Shown: positions 11,395-23,448 of the stretch, piece after piece
Layout of the letters: each line of letters opens with the position of its first letter
Position numbering within the stretch: position 1 is the stretch's first letter
NCBI GenBank assembly: GCA_021234155.1
Contig: JAJEKV010000041.1
Location: 488,835 to 552,834 of the forward strand
DNA: 64,000 nucleotides
DNA from: Isoetes taiwanensis
Taxonomy: Eukaryota > Streptophyta > Lycopodiopsida > Isoetales > Isoetaceae
Direction of reading: 5' to 3'
The notes under the pieces: generated by a model
Told to the model about the DNA's origin: nothing
The model's database searches: none
The model's input: the letters and a program-made list of their open reading frames with translations, nothing else
Made by a program: the position numbers and the translations under genes

Positions 11395-12200
11395 GAATCG
11401 GTACTTACAGAACCAAGGAGATTGAATTGCATCCACATGCAGATATTCACGCCAATCATCTCCTAAACATGGGCATTGCGTAGATGGGAAAGGCAGATGC
11501 AGTTTTGATCATTGGATTACAGGTACGAAGTGAAGCTCCTTTACTCAATGCAAGAATCCGGAAAGTTGTTCGAAACAATAGGACAAAGATAGGAGTTATC
11601 ATCAACTTTTGGGAACGGGTCCAAAGACACTTGTTGAAGTTGCTAAGGGGAGCCATCATGTCACTATTATAGGGAAAGGAATATTTAAGATAAAAGATAG
11701 AGATGATATATGGCCACCGTGCATAGAATTGTAAAGGAGGGAAAGGTTATAAGAGATGGTTGCAATGGCTTCAATGTACTACTATTGGGATGCTGCTCAT
11801 GCTGGAGCTTTAGATTTGGGATTCGTTACGTCTGATGGGGAAAAGGCTATTCATAATGGGAAAGCAAAATTTGTATGCTTGCTTGCTGTGATGACATTAA
11901 GTTATAAGACATCCCGGATGATGCGTTTGTTGTTTATCAAGGGCATCATGGTGACTATAGTTCATATCATGGCTAGTCTTCCCGGACGATGCAAGGGCAT
12001 CATGGTGACTGTAGTTCATATTGTGGCTAGTCTTCCAAGTTGTACCCATTGTAGAAAATGCAAGGGACGATTAAAAGATTATAAGAGCTCTTTCCGAAAT
12101 TACATGTGGCAAAATTCCATATGACACGATAGTAGCCTTCAGGCTCGACTTCTTGCAGTATCTTAAAATCTATGTCGGATGGATGAGGTGTAACGTACAA
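11395..12200 (+). pseudogene. NDUFS1: broken copy of mitochondrial complex I 75-kDa subunit gene
   Basis: The parent protein is the large Fe-S/molybdopterin-like subunit of NADH:ubiquinone oxidoreductase in the mitochondrial matrix arm. Three blocks in the right order support the call. KADAVLIIGLQVRSEAPLLN, continuing ARIRK, lies at 11,490-11,560. AALDLG-like and GKAKFVCLL lie near 11,790-11,880. DIPDDAFVVYQGHHGD at about 11,908-11,955 is followed by WKIIRALSE-like IIRALSEITCGKIPYDT at 12,075-12,125. Stops and several frameshifts separate the blocks, and the GHHGD segment is duplicated in tandem (about 11,939 and 11,993). No introns are evident between blocks, so a processed copy is possible but not proven. 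It covers only the C-terminal half or so. Confidence 0.8.
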
Positions 12201-12269
12201 TGAGCTGAGCACAAGATATTCTTTCTTCTGCTTCATCAAAAATCCAGATATGTCCTTTTGAGAAGGCAA

Positions 12270-13620
12270 TAAAGAACTTGGGGACTACTTTGAGATTAAG
12301 GTTCCCAAGTGCCTCTCAAAGATTGTACATCAAAAATTGTACTTTTTTTCTAGGCTATTTTCACAACTTCATTGCCATCAATATGGATGGAACAAGAATA
12401 ACATTTACAGTATCACTGTAGCAGTCTTGGTCTTGAGTACATAGCTTCAAACCCCAAGCTTTCACTGCCAACCTAAATTCAGTTTACATCTAGTGTAAGT
12501 AGGCTACCTCTACCAAAAAATGTTTGGAAATAACACATCAGTTTATAAATACCTTGTTGCATGGCTGAGGCTATACCTTGTTGCATGGCTGAGGCATTTG
12601 TGCCTATTTATGAGATTTTCAATGCCCTCTTCTAGAATCGGATCCAACGTAGTTCGAGGAGCATAGCATATAGAAGATGGATTGTAGGAGTATATGGCCA
12701 ATAAGATCCCATCTCATAAAATTTGAGATGATGGCCCCAGTCAAAATATGATCTTGTTGATTTTGAGACCTTGGTTGCATCTAAACCTTTTGGATTCAAA
12801 AGTGGATTGCTCAAGAAACCACACGATGATACAAGACTATACGAACTAGAAAAATAGGCTATATGATCTGTAGGACATAATATTGTTTATGCAGTATCTC
12901 TAATTTGATTCAGTAGACATTTCTTCCCATGGACAGGACTAAACGGTGTAGGTTTTTGTAATGGTTAGAGAATGTGAAGTGTCGTCTCATATACACAAGG
13001 GCAACAACATGCCATATTGGAATCTGTGCAAAGTAAAACATGAGCACAAGAGGACTAAAGGCTATAACCGTGAGTACGACACTTTGGTTTCTTATTCTAG
13101 GTGCATATGTCTTCTGCACCCAACATCACTCATTAAGCATAAAGGCTGTCAGAAAACACTTAAGAAAGCCAATAGGCTATGACGAATCCCTTATCAGAAC
13201 ATCGTACGTTCATGTTCTTTTGCCCTCAAGCCAATGGCACCAAACCACTTATTATCTTGCTTCTTTATTCTCCACAATGTTGCCCATTGCCCCTGACAAC
13301 CAAATACTAACAAATGTTACCCGGAATGAAGGAAAAGGAAGTTGGAGAATGATACGCGTAAGTGAATAGTTTATTGGGCTGGAGAATAATAATAGGTTGG
13401 CATATTCAGCTTACATTGTAAGCAAGGAGAAAATCACTAAAGATCTTCCAAGGACATATATCTCCAGATGTGCCCTTACCATTAAACTTAATATTTGATT
13501 GAACTTTATGGTGTTAACTAATTTGGATGTATTCAATTTTATTAGGACGTTGCATTAGATAGTGGTGTTTTTTGAATTTTTATTTTTATTCCAACCCCAA
13601 AAAATATCTCCCATAACACA
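12270..13620. other. intergenic DNA, no gene recognised
   Basis: No domain, splice-supported exon or RNA gene could be supported. The overlapping open frames on both strands at 12,910-13,370 have no recognisable motif. Confidence 0.35.
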
Positions 13621-13860
13621 ACCAAACAAAAAAATTTATTTTTTTATTTTTTTATTTTTTTATTTTTTATTTTTTTTTTTGAAGGCAAGGTATTTTAATT
13701 TATAATAAATATGGTATACAACCTTATTTATAAGCCTCTTAACTAGATGGAAAAAATTTGCACCACACCCAAAAAACAGGTGAGAGTGAGGCACTAACTA
13801 ACTTAGTACTAAAATTAGAGTAGCTCTACATCTTCTTTGCCACATCTGATACTATTAGTC
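13621..13860 (-). mobile_element. 3' end of a non-LTR retroposon, poly-A on minus strand
   Basis: A T-rich run (13,630-13,680) is followed by GAAGGCAAGGTATTTTAATT and then ATGGTATACAACCTTATTTA. The copy inserted at 4298-4678 has the same order (AAGGCAAG, T-rich, ATGGTACAAGACCTTATTTA). The LINE at 36.8 kb also shows GAAGGCAAGG directly after its poly-T. So this is probably a 5'-truncated retroposon. The far boundary is uncertain. Confidence 0.5.
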
Positions 13861-13978
13861 AGAATCCAAACCATGGTAGACCGCCGAGTATTGAACCTTG
13901 AATGTGCCTCTGTAGGGCATTCCCGGGACAATTGGCATAAATGGGTAGAAGTGACTACTCATAAACGTCTAGGACAGT

Positions 13979-14181
13979 TTGCCCAGTTGGTTAAGGGCAT
14001 GTCGGTTAGGAACGCTTCTGATTGGTATCGAGAGCGGTGTCTCGAAGTTCGAAAGTCTCCATGGGTGCCTATATGCATGGGTAATTTGCAAAGACTTGGT
14101 AATCATTGTGACATGGTATAGCCTTGGATGGCCTAAACGGTTTTGCCCAGTTGGTTAAGGGCATGTCGGTTAGGAACGTTA
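13979..14181 (+). mobile_element. tRNA-derived SINE-like sequence with repeated head
   Basis: The block GCCCAGTTGGTTAAGGGCAT occurs twice (about 13,981 and 14,144). It resembles a pol III A box. After the first copy a B-box-like GTTCGAAAG lies about 65 bases on, at 14,047. The second copy has no B box. The sequence does not fold into a standard tRNA that I could verify. A tRNA-related SINE fragment with a duplicated head is the simplest reading. Confidence 0.4.
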
Positions 14182-17000
14182 CATTAGCGGACTCACGTCC
14201 AGCCTTCTTCTCAACATGCAGCAAATACTAAAGGAGCAAGTCTACATTCTTTCCGCCCATTAGCTGTGTCTCACGCCTCCCTGCAGTTCGGGTGACAAAA
14301 ATCCCTTAATGGATTGAATAGAATTAAGCCCTGAACAGCCTAGATTGGGAGCTAAACCAGATGCATGTTCTTCCAATTCAAATGAAAACCAAAGGACCGT
14401 GTAGGAGCTGAGGCCATCCAAGCTCCTACTCCGAAAGATGCAAGCACAAAAAGAGTTGAGGTAGCAAACTTGCGCGCTAACTTGGACCTGGACTACCATC
14501 CTCCATAGAAGTACTAGAAGAGGCTACGCACTCTGTCTTCCTACTATGAAGGATTCTCACAGGGCCTGCCCTAAAGGGTGGTCTGCTTGCTCCTCTGCAC
14601 CTGCATAAGCCCCAAAATCCAGAACCAAATTCTCTTTCTTCATTCCAACTGTGTAAACTTGAACCTGCTTGTAGAACCGTCTCTTCCCCTTACTGGGACA
14701 GGGGGCGGCTGACAGTAAGGAAGATCAACACCCTATATGGTTTCAGGCAGAAAGGGCAGACTGTTATATCCGCCACATTTGCCTAAGATGCACAAGGATG
14801 CAGACCTCTAGCTGTGAAATGCCTACTGCTAGCATTAATTTTTTTTTTCGATACAAAACGTGGCCAATAAAACGTGCCCACCATAACAATGTATCACAAA
14901 GTAAGGATTGAAAAAGGCCCAAAAAATAAACTATCCAGCTTACTGTCTTAGTTTCAATATCTTCATAAAAGCTTACTGCACTACAATGGTCTTTCGCATA
15001 TAGATTGCAATGCTGCCTTTTGCGAGTCTTCTGGCTTTTTCAGCCATGGCTAAGCTTTGGAAGTAACCAAGCCTTTCTCGTTCATCTCCTCTTTCCTGTT
15101 CCATTGCATGAATCCGAAAGTGACCCTAAATTTTGCCGACCTCTAAATTCTGCCATGCATACACCTGGAAAGCTAGATAAAATCAATTTATGGCCAATTT
15201 AACACAATTTGCTGGTGATATATTCCAGAATCAAGCACAAGCTCAAATACAGGGAAGCTCAAGCTTATTCGGATCAAGCAAACCCTTGAGTCTAGAATTT
15301 AGATCACCCCTTGCAATAGTCTGCTCGGATCAGGCAGGCCGCCCAACTCATTTGGGCATCCTCCGACATGAAGCAACTGTCCAATAAAAACTCCTAGCTA
15401 CCTAATCGTTTGTGGATTTTGAAATAATAAGGCCTTAAAAATATAAACCAGAATTTTTTTTTTTAAAGCTTGTTAGGTTTAAAAATAACAAGCCATTAAA
15501 AAATAGATCAATAGAATAATATAAGCCCTTAAAATAATACAAGCTTCTTTATTTCCCTTTTCATTTTTAGTTGTATCTCTTCCTCTATATTTATATGAAC
15601 TCTCAATGGTTTAGCACGCACAAAAAACCTCCATTTTCGAATAAAGCTTTTTTCCCCAACACAAAACTTGTAAAAACCATTTGTCAAGGTAATGATGTAT
15701 CTTCTTTTTTTTATGCAAAAAGGCTTTTTGCTTGAACTTTATGGTGTTACCTAACTTTGCTCTATTATATTTTGATAGGTAGCTGTGTAATGACAAATCT
15801 TCTACTATGTACACAATTCTTGGAGGTCACACAAAGATTTGTTTTAAGTAGGAAAGCTTTTATACCATCTATACTTTAAGGGTACGACCATAATTTTGTT
15901 TGTTGAGTTCCTCATATATCTATAGAGGTCCTCTGGTGTGTTTATTGATTTTCCCGACTGCCTATTCATTTCACAACTTGTAATACAAAAGCTTTGACAT
16001 TGCAATATTTCATAGCATATTTGTTTAAAGAAATTGAAAGATTTGTTGCCAATGTTTTTTTCTTTAAGTAATGGAGGCATAATGGGGATAGACATTTTTA
16101 GGCAAATGTACTTGTAAAAGTTTCCAGATTCTGTCGTGTTTGGGCCATTGGAAGGCAGGTTCACAAAAGATTCTGTCTTTTAAATATAGAAAGCCTCAGT
16201 TGATAGGTGGGTTTTTATTTTTACTTCACATAACAGTTGAGTCGACCAGAGCAAATATGCTAGTATTCCAACACAAAGTGCTCGAACACAAGGTGCTCGA
16301 AAATATTATAATAAACATTTTCAATCGCATTAGATTCAAAATGTTGCTTATGCTTCTGCACGTAGATCCAGGAGCATATGTTTTGGTCAATTTTAGCAGA
16401 GATATTGTCGTGGTTCATGTAGCCACAAGTTTCCTCAATGAAGTTCGTCATTTGTGGTTGCATTTTTGGAAATCTACGCTTTTCCCATTTCCAAAACGAA
16501 ACAGAATTTAATTGATATAAGCTAATATGCTCGTATCTCAAGTCTCACAAAGGCTACCAAAAAACAATTGATCACACATTGTGTTTAATGAACATGTTCC
16601 AGTTTCAAAATCTTCCTAAAAACACACCATGCCCATGGCATTTGAGCAATCCGTAGTGTTTTAGCACCTTGCTTTTCTTATTTCATTTGAAGATATAATA
16701 CCTTGATTTGGGAAATTCGCCGGAAGCCTGTGTGGATCCAAAAATTCATACTACAGTTTAGAAATAGTAAGGAATATTTTTGCTAAAATAGAAATTTTCC
16801 TTGGTACTTCTAAGAAGAATGGAGGGAGAGTATGTAGCTGGTAAGGCTGGGCCAGATTCAACAGAAGTTGTCAATTCTGCCTAATAAACTTCCGAATCAA
16901 GAGATAAGATAAGATGAATTTTTACGTCCACAGAATATGGATTTTATAATGTCAGAATATAGATTTTCCGAATAAGGTATAACTCTACCTTATATGATCT
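14182..17000. other. intergenic DNA with one possible unassigned exon
   Basis: A minus-strand stretch at about 14,600-14,720 reads KGKRRFYKQVQVYTVGMKKE and onward without a stop, and looks coding, but I cannot assign it. The rest is AT-rich spacer. A 15-bp doubling around GTGCTCGAACACAAGGTGCT lies at 16,276-16,300. Confidence 0.3.
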
Positions 17001-17034
17001 TGACGTGACATTAGCAATGTCTCGGCAATGCCCG

Positions 17035-17136
17035 GCATAAATAGAGGTGCGTGTTTACATGGGCCTATGTATGCCCAGCAATGGCCATCATAAATTGGGG
17101 TGCATATTTATATGGGCCTAAGACACCCCATTTAAA
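17035..17136. repeat. about 57-bp diverged tandem duplication
   Basis: GGCATAAATAGAGGTGCGTG, then ACATGGGCCTATG, is echoed by ATCATAAATTGGGGTGCATA, then ATATGGGCCTAAG. The arrangement is head to tail. Confidence 0.55.
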
Positions 17137-19494
17137 ATAGATATCCTTTTTGGGTTGCCCTCCTACTTCCTCTAAACTGGCGGTCACCTGGTGAAAACTC
17201 CGACGTCTCATTTCTTGAAGCCGGTGTCTTCCTTTTGCTGTGAATCGCACAGGTAAGGTAATGTTATTCTTCGCACCTCTGTAAGTATGGACAGAGCCTC
17301 ATAGCATCCATTGCATGTCTGTCATACCCATTGGCGGAGCATCTTACATTCCTGCGTTTATTTAAATCCTGGTTGAAGATTCAAACGGTCTTTGTTTCAC
17401 TTTATAGCAGTGACTACATTTGCAGCAGAACAACCTTTGAGCAGTCATTGCAGCAAATCAAGTGTGGAGCAGTTTTGGAACTCAGGTACCGTCTGACTTT
17501 AAGAAATTGAATCAACATCATCATTTTTGGGTTTTACCATGCATTCCATGCTCTTCACGAACGTCCTAAAATGGGTCACTTCTTCTTGCTGAACCTCTCT
17601 TTATATATTTCTGTTGGCTTAACTAGGCCAGAACCAAGGGGCTCTTATGCTTCGCATATACTGAACTTCCCAAGAAAACTTGAATTTGAACGTCCATTTT
17701 TTATTCTTACCTATGTTCAATGGCGTAAGATTTGTTGTGGGCAGACAGAGCTGGTTTAGAAAATGCACTTGAGAAACACAAGCTTTATTTTCTAGATCTA
17801 ATGAGAGGGGATTTGAGATTCTTGAATTCTTGATTTGGGATTCATTTATAGGCAGTTCTACAGTGGGTTATTTGAAAAAACTAAATTTTGATTATGAGGG
17901 GACAATTGTTCTCATGCTAAGGATTTGTTGATTCTTGATTTACAGCAATGAGGATGGTACAACAACGAAAGAAGCAAAAGAAGCATCAAAATATGTCCAA
18001 TTCTGCATACATGCAATTCCTCTGCAGATGCCCATTCAACTATTTTAACAGCGACATATTTTAAGACCATGCTACACTTGGCATGTTGATACAATTGTGC
18101 ACATATTATCTTCATGCGCCTACTTCTGCGATAAAAATACGTCTTTGGACAGGGCAGTGCTGCTTATCTTCAAAGCATAGGAGAGCATGTTCCTCCCACT
18201 TTACCAATATTTTCTGTCCGTAAAGGGCTATAGATTAATTCCAAGAGCACTTCGGAATCCGTCAGCCTGTGGTCGTCATATCTGGGCGTTCATTCTCAAC
18301 AGAGATCATGGATCAATTGCCGATCTGTTGGATGTTTTGTTCTATCTTTATGATTGGTAAGATTGCATTGTTATCCTTCCTTCTGTCTGCTAATTTGATT
18401 TTTTTTTTCAAGTCACCACGATTATTGCATGTTTGTGCTTGGATAAACTGATCTTGCATTACTTTTTTAGCATGCGTGGATGTAAATTTAATTGTTATTT
18501 CAGGGTTGCTTGAAGTAGGCTCATGTGGAGATCTTTGAAAGAGAGGTTCGTCTCTCATATTGGGATAAAATCAAGCAGGTATTATCTAGCCAGATACAGA
18601 ACTTATTGCCCAGACCAATGCTTCTTATGGACGTGTTTTTCCTCATTCAGAAGGCTCAAGTATTCGAGTTTCAAACCATATTTAAAATCTTCATCAGCTA
18701 TTATTCAGTTGATCAGTTTGACTTATTTCATCAATGCCAAATTATTGTTTGAAAGCTGTCAGCATGAACACAACTCTGATATGCCTTTTTCTTGGGCAGG
18801 CACCGCGGCATCAACTTAGTATAGCTAAATATTTACCTGAGCATACAGGTCAAGTGATTAACATTGGGAAGTAGCTTCAGATTTTAGACGCATTTTAAAG
18901 TTTTGGAGTGTTCTGACATTTGGGTTTTCTGGAAAGAACTGTCTTACTTTTGTAACCTAATTTGATTGCAATGGCTCACCTTCACAACATTGCAATCCTA
19001 CTTTCTTGTTTGTCTTTGTCATATTGCTCCTATATGCACGTTCTTTTTTGAATATATAACTTAAATCCAGGAAAATGTTGGCCATATCATCTCTGGTTGT
19101 TTCATTGTGCGTATCTGGAGTAATAAATCTTACAGTGAGGTTAAAATGAGCTCGCATAAGGAGGTTGGATAAGAGTTAATATTTGAAAGGGTACTGGTTA
19201 ATCTATATATAGCAGCAGGGATCTTACTGTGGCTGCAGGTTTGTTTGAATGCATCATTGGTAAATTTTGTTCTGCGATGCATTCGAGACTGGTTGTTTAC
19301 TTGCTTCGCAGCCTGTTTCGGATTTTCAAGTGTATATCTCAAAGCTTGCAGTGGGTCTTTCTCTCATCCTAGACAACTGAAGCTTGGCCCTTATGTTGAC
19401 TTATGCAGAAAGTGCTTTTAGTATTAGTCTTGTCAATCTGTAGTTTATTATAGGTCTTCTGTTAACGTCAATGCTTTATTTTGTGGATCCTCAG

Positions 19495-19905
19495 GCGAAG
19501 AGAAAACGAGCAAGGACCCCAACACCTGGGAAGTATCTTGGTGCCAAGATCATAGATATATGTGAGTTCATAATGGATATTTGGTTTTCTTTTACCTTGC
19601 ATCTGTTACCTTAAGTTTTTTTCCGCAGCTTCATATCGGGGTCATAGCAGGCGACGTGGCAGTGATGGATATAGTTTGAGGCATTCTCCTACTTATTCTC
19701 CTTACCAGAGTGGCTATGATAGATCACCTTCTTATTCTCCTTACAGGTCAAGATATCGGAGATCCTACAGTCGATCTCCTAGTCCAAGTCGCAGTCGTTC
19801 CCGCTCTCTCTACTACAGCTCAAGGCAAGTAGAAGCAGAAGCTATTCACACAGTGGCCTGCCATTATAACACTCTAGAATGGAAATGGGCTTGCCCATCC
19901 TGCTC
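19495..19905 (+). pseudogene. SR45a/Tra2-like splicing factor, C-terminal exons only
   Basis: SR45a/transformer-2 proteins bind exonic enhancers through an RRM and recruit the spliceosome through RS domains in the nucleus. Two exons are visible. The first, 19,495-19,561, reads AKRKRARTPTPGKYLGAK; TPTPGKYLG is the typical post-RRM linker. The second starts at 19,629 and encodes SYRGHSRRRGSDGYSLRHSP, then Tyr/Ser/Arg-rich repeats (SPSPSRSRSRS). Borders are AG and GT. At 19,825 the reading either continues to an unrelated tail or shifts one base into SRSRSYSHS. Alternatively, AAG|GCAAGT is a strong GC-type donor. I found no RRM exon in the 2 kb upstream, so this is probably a truncated gene copy. 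A working gene with a distant RRM exon remains possible. Confidence 0.55.
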
Positions 19906-19919
19906 TAGCAGATAAAACG

Positions 19920-22900
19920 TTCACTTAGTGAATTTAGAAGATGAAAAGTACAACAGCCCTTTTCAATGGTTGTAATCCATTCTTTTGCTGATTTTATTGA
20001 TGAGTCCAAATGTTCCTATAATGTTACAATCAAGTTTGGCCTTATCTCCTCTTGTGCAAAAATTTAGAAAGAGCAAAAGAGGGTTATCTTATTTTAAAAT
20101 CACCACTTTGACATTCGGTTGAGCTAAGGGCTTTATAGTGAGCTAAATAATTTATGTATGTAATATTGTAAACATTAGGCAAGGCAAACCTAGAATGGAA
20201 TGTTTTGAGATTTATAGTGCAATGCGAAGCGCAAGACCCCAGCACAAAGGGTAAGCATAAAGTGTATACAGTTATTCCAACATAAAGATAATGGCCAAAA
20301 GTGAGTATCTGTTCTTGAATACAAGACACTTAGTGTATTATTGTAATTAAGATATGAAATCATGAGGATATCATGCGTTCTTGTGGTTGAAGTGGAGCTT
20401 GATTGCACAAAGCATAGAATTTTGAATAGACTAGAAAATTTTATGATCCTCGAACAATTGATTGTGCAATCTCTTGGAGTTTGGTTTAGTCATAACACAT
20501 TAGTTTAAATACGAATAGATTTCGAGTTTGAGCCTCTTCGTGAGGGGAATGACTCAATGAGCAATGTTGATGTTGTATATGCATCTCATCGACCAGTTGG
20601 CCTTAGTGGATGTAACACTGTCTACAAGAAATTAGTCAGATAGATAGATGGGTTGCCCCTAGGGGGGCAAACCTTGGGTTAGGTGGGTTTGTGGCATATC
20701 TTGGGTATATGCTGGAACATACTCAGGATATGCTGGTGACTGCTCCAAACCCATTGTTTCCTGTAAACTGGCGGTCACTTACGTTCTGGATCTCCGATGT
20801 TCCAACCGGTATCGTACAAAACATTAACTTGCTTCTGGCTGAATTTAAGGAGATTAACACGAGCTCAGGATTTAAGAAGAATATAACATCAATTCAAAAG
20901 ATTATAGCATGACTTCAGGTAAGAATTTAGAGTTGAGAAGATAAAAAATGGTTTTAGCAAGTCGGTCGGCATTTTCTCCTTCTCAACCTACATCTCCTCT
21001 GCATCTATTTGTATTTGTGATATCCGACTCTTTAGCACGGGCTTATGAACATTTTAAACAATTATGAGCAGTTGACTGTTTCTGCATCAGTAGGCGAGTT
21101 GCTCTTTTGGTTCTTCAGTCTAGCATAGGTTTCTTCAGAGTATTTTAGATGCGCTCTCTCGAACTTGCTTGCCAATTTAATTGATAGACCTTTAATTTCT
21201 GCAGGCAGGTTCCATTTTATCACTCTAAAGTTGATCTTTGGAGCTTTTCATGGAAGTTTTGTGAATGCACATATCCTTAAGGTTTTATAAGGTAAGGCCC
21301 CCTTTTTGAACTTTCTGCTTTGGTGGGTGTTAGATCTTTCTTCTATTGATGGCAAAGCATGTAGTACATTAGTTTTTTCCTCTAAATCTTAGCCTATTTT
21401 GCTTCTTTCAAGTGTTATTGGAATGCGACTGCTAAAAGAGCATGCATTCTTTTCCATCCACTATACCAAATGTTCGAGTATGAAGTAGATTGTATAATAT
21501 AGGTATAGATAAGTTGCAGGTGCAAAAATAGCAAGGTGGTATTCACTGGTTTGACGTGTTTCTACATCAGTCCATTAATATGATTATGTACTCAGTAACA
21601 TGCAACTATCTTGGTACTCCAAGAATCATGCTTATTCAAGCAAACATACTACACGATGGCATGTGCAATTGCCTTCATGGACTTTCTTTAAGTTTGTTGT
21701 GCCACAAAATATTGTTTACTCAAAAATTTATCCTTCTTGTTTAAGGAAGTTTATTAGGATTATATCAGAAACTTGGAAGTATCATAGCATACATAGACCC
21801 CTCATGCATAATATGTGCATTTTGCATGATATTGCTCTCTAGAGCCTGATATCCATTATGTGCCTCCCAAAATAAACAACATGTTCTGAAGCAGATATGT
21901 GTGTGAGAGAGAGAGAGAGGGAGGGAGAGAGAGAAATCCCCATAGATTCAGCTTGTTTATAAGAAAAAGCTGGCCAAAAGGATCTGATATGGGTAAGGCC
22001 TCAAGGTTTGCACTGATGTCAAGACAACACACAATAAGTTATGACTCAAGCACTCTTATATCATATTGATACCATTCTTACACCATATCAATGAAATTCT
22101 AGATTAGCACTCTTGGTCTTGGCCATTTACCAGTCCAAACTTAAAACATAAAAACTGCACTGCACCATGCATCAATGCTCATATATGGCTATCATTCTTA
22201 AAGGTGTCATATCTAGGTCTTGGAACCGCTGTTGTTTTTTTAGAAGTTAAAAAGAATAAAATAAAAAAACAAGCAAACACACCTTCAAGCCATCAGAGGG
22301 CAACCCTCCGTGCGTAGCACCTTGTTTACTTTAGAATTCTTGCCAAGCCCATCAATGTTATTAGCCATGAATGTAGTTAATTAGATCAATGTATGTATTA
22401 CACTATTGAGTTATGGTGCATAAAATTGGACAAAGAAAATGACAAGTCGCACCACTTCTAAAATTGCATATCCATCAAAATAAAATGCTAAGGCATTGTG
22501 GGTCGCCCTTACGACTTTTTTATAGATGTGAACTAATGATATGTGAATGAAAGAAGTTAATATAAATATGATTAATGTTGGGTTCTATAGAAATAAAATC
22601 AGTTAGGGCAGCTTCTATGACAGGGGATGTGTGTTGTAGTTGGGGGCTTGTTTATTGTGTTTGTTATTCAGTAGTCTCTTTATGACCTTATTCAGTAGTC
22701 TCTTTATGACCATATCCTGGATTGGTGCTTTAAAATTTTTGATGGTTTTTGCGGTTATTTTTGTTGTGGAAGTTGTATTTAAATTATTGATATGTTGTAG
22801 TACTTTTAAACGACTGAATGAACCAAGGAGTGTACTTTTCTTCCTGAAGTGTATTCCTTGTACATCAAACAATTGGCATTTTTGAATAGGTCACGTCGCT

Positions 22901-23448
22901 TCAGATCCTATGAATGGTGCTTATTTATCTTACTAGCATTGTGAGTATAATTGTTTGTGAGTGCTTTTTCCATCCTAAACTTGCTATGTTTTTAGATTGC
23001 GGCCGTTTTCTTGCACAGTCGAAGGGGTGAACACTAGATTTGGAGATTTTGTACATTATTCCCACATAATCTCTATAATTGGAGAATTTGTTATTGCTTG
23101 GCAATTTCACTTGATTTGCTAGGCCCTTAATTTGTACAATCCATGAAGTTCATATTTAAAGCATACATTACATTTCTTATAATTGTGGTTTCAATTCATG
23201 TGGAAGTTGAGTGTTTGCTATACATCCATGTTTTTAACTTGTGTTTGAAGGCATGACATGTGGCCTTATGAAGAAGGAAACTTTGTATTCTATGCATGAA
23301 GATTATGCTTTCAACATGGACGACAATGCAATTCCCTCTATGACAATATTTGTGAATTTGAGTAGAGAGACATAGTAATTCCTTAGAAATATGCTATGCA
23401 ATATGTACGAAGATTTTAATTGCATTATTTAACATGTCATATGCATCA
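19920..23448. other. intergenic DNA, no gene recognised
   Basis: Spacer sequence. A block at 20,640-20,820 (GGGTTGCCCC, AAACTGGCGGTCACTTACG, CTCCGATGTTCC) resembles 17,152-17,200 (GGGTTGCCCT, AAACTGGCGGTCACCTGG, CTCCGACGTCTC) in direct orientation. A GA-rich simple repeat occupies 21,900-21,935. A 20-bp doubling of TCAGTAGTCTCTTTATGACC lies at 22,668-22,710. Confidence 0.4.

Noticed and set aside
14260-14810. Minus-strand RRFYKQV-containing stretch considered as an ATP12-type assembly factor
   Set aside because: The match is limited to a few residues and the following sequence does not fit the family.
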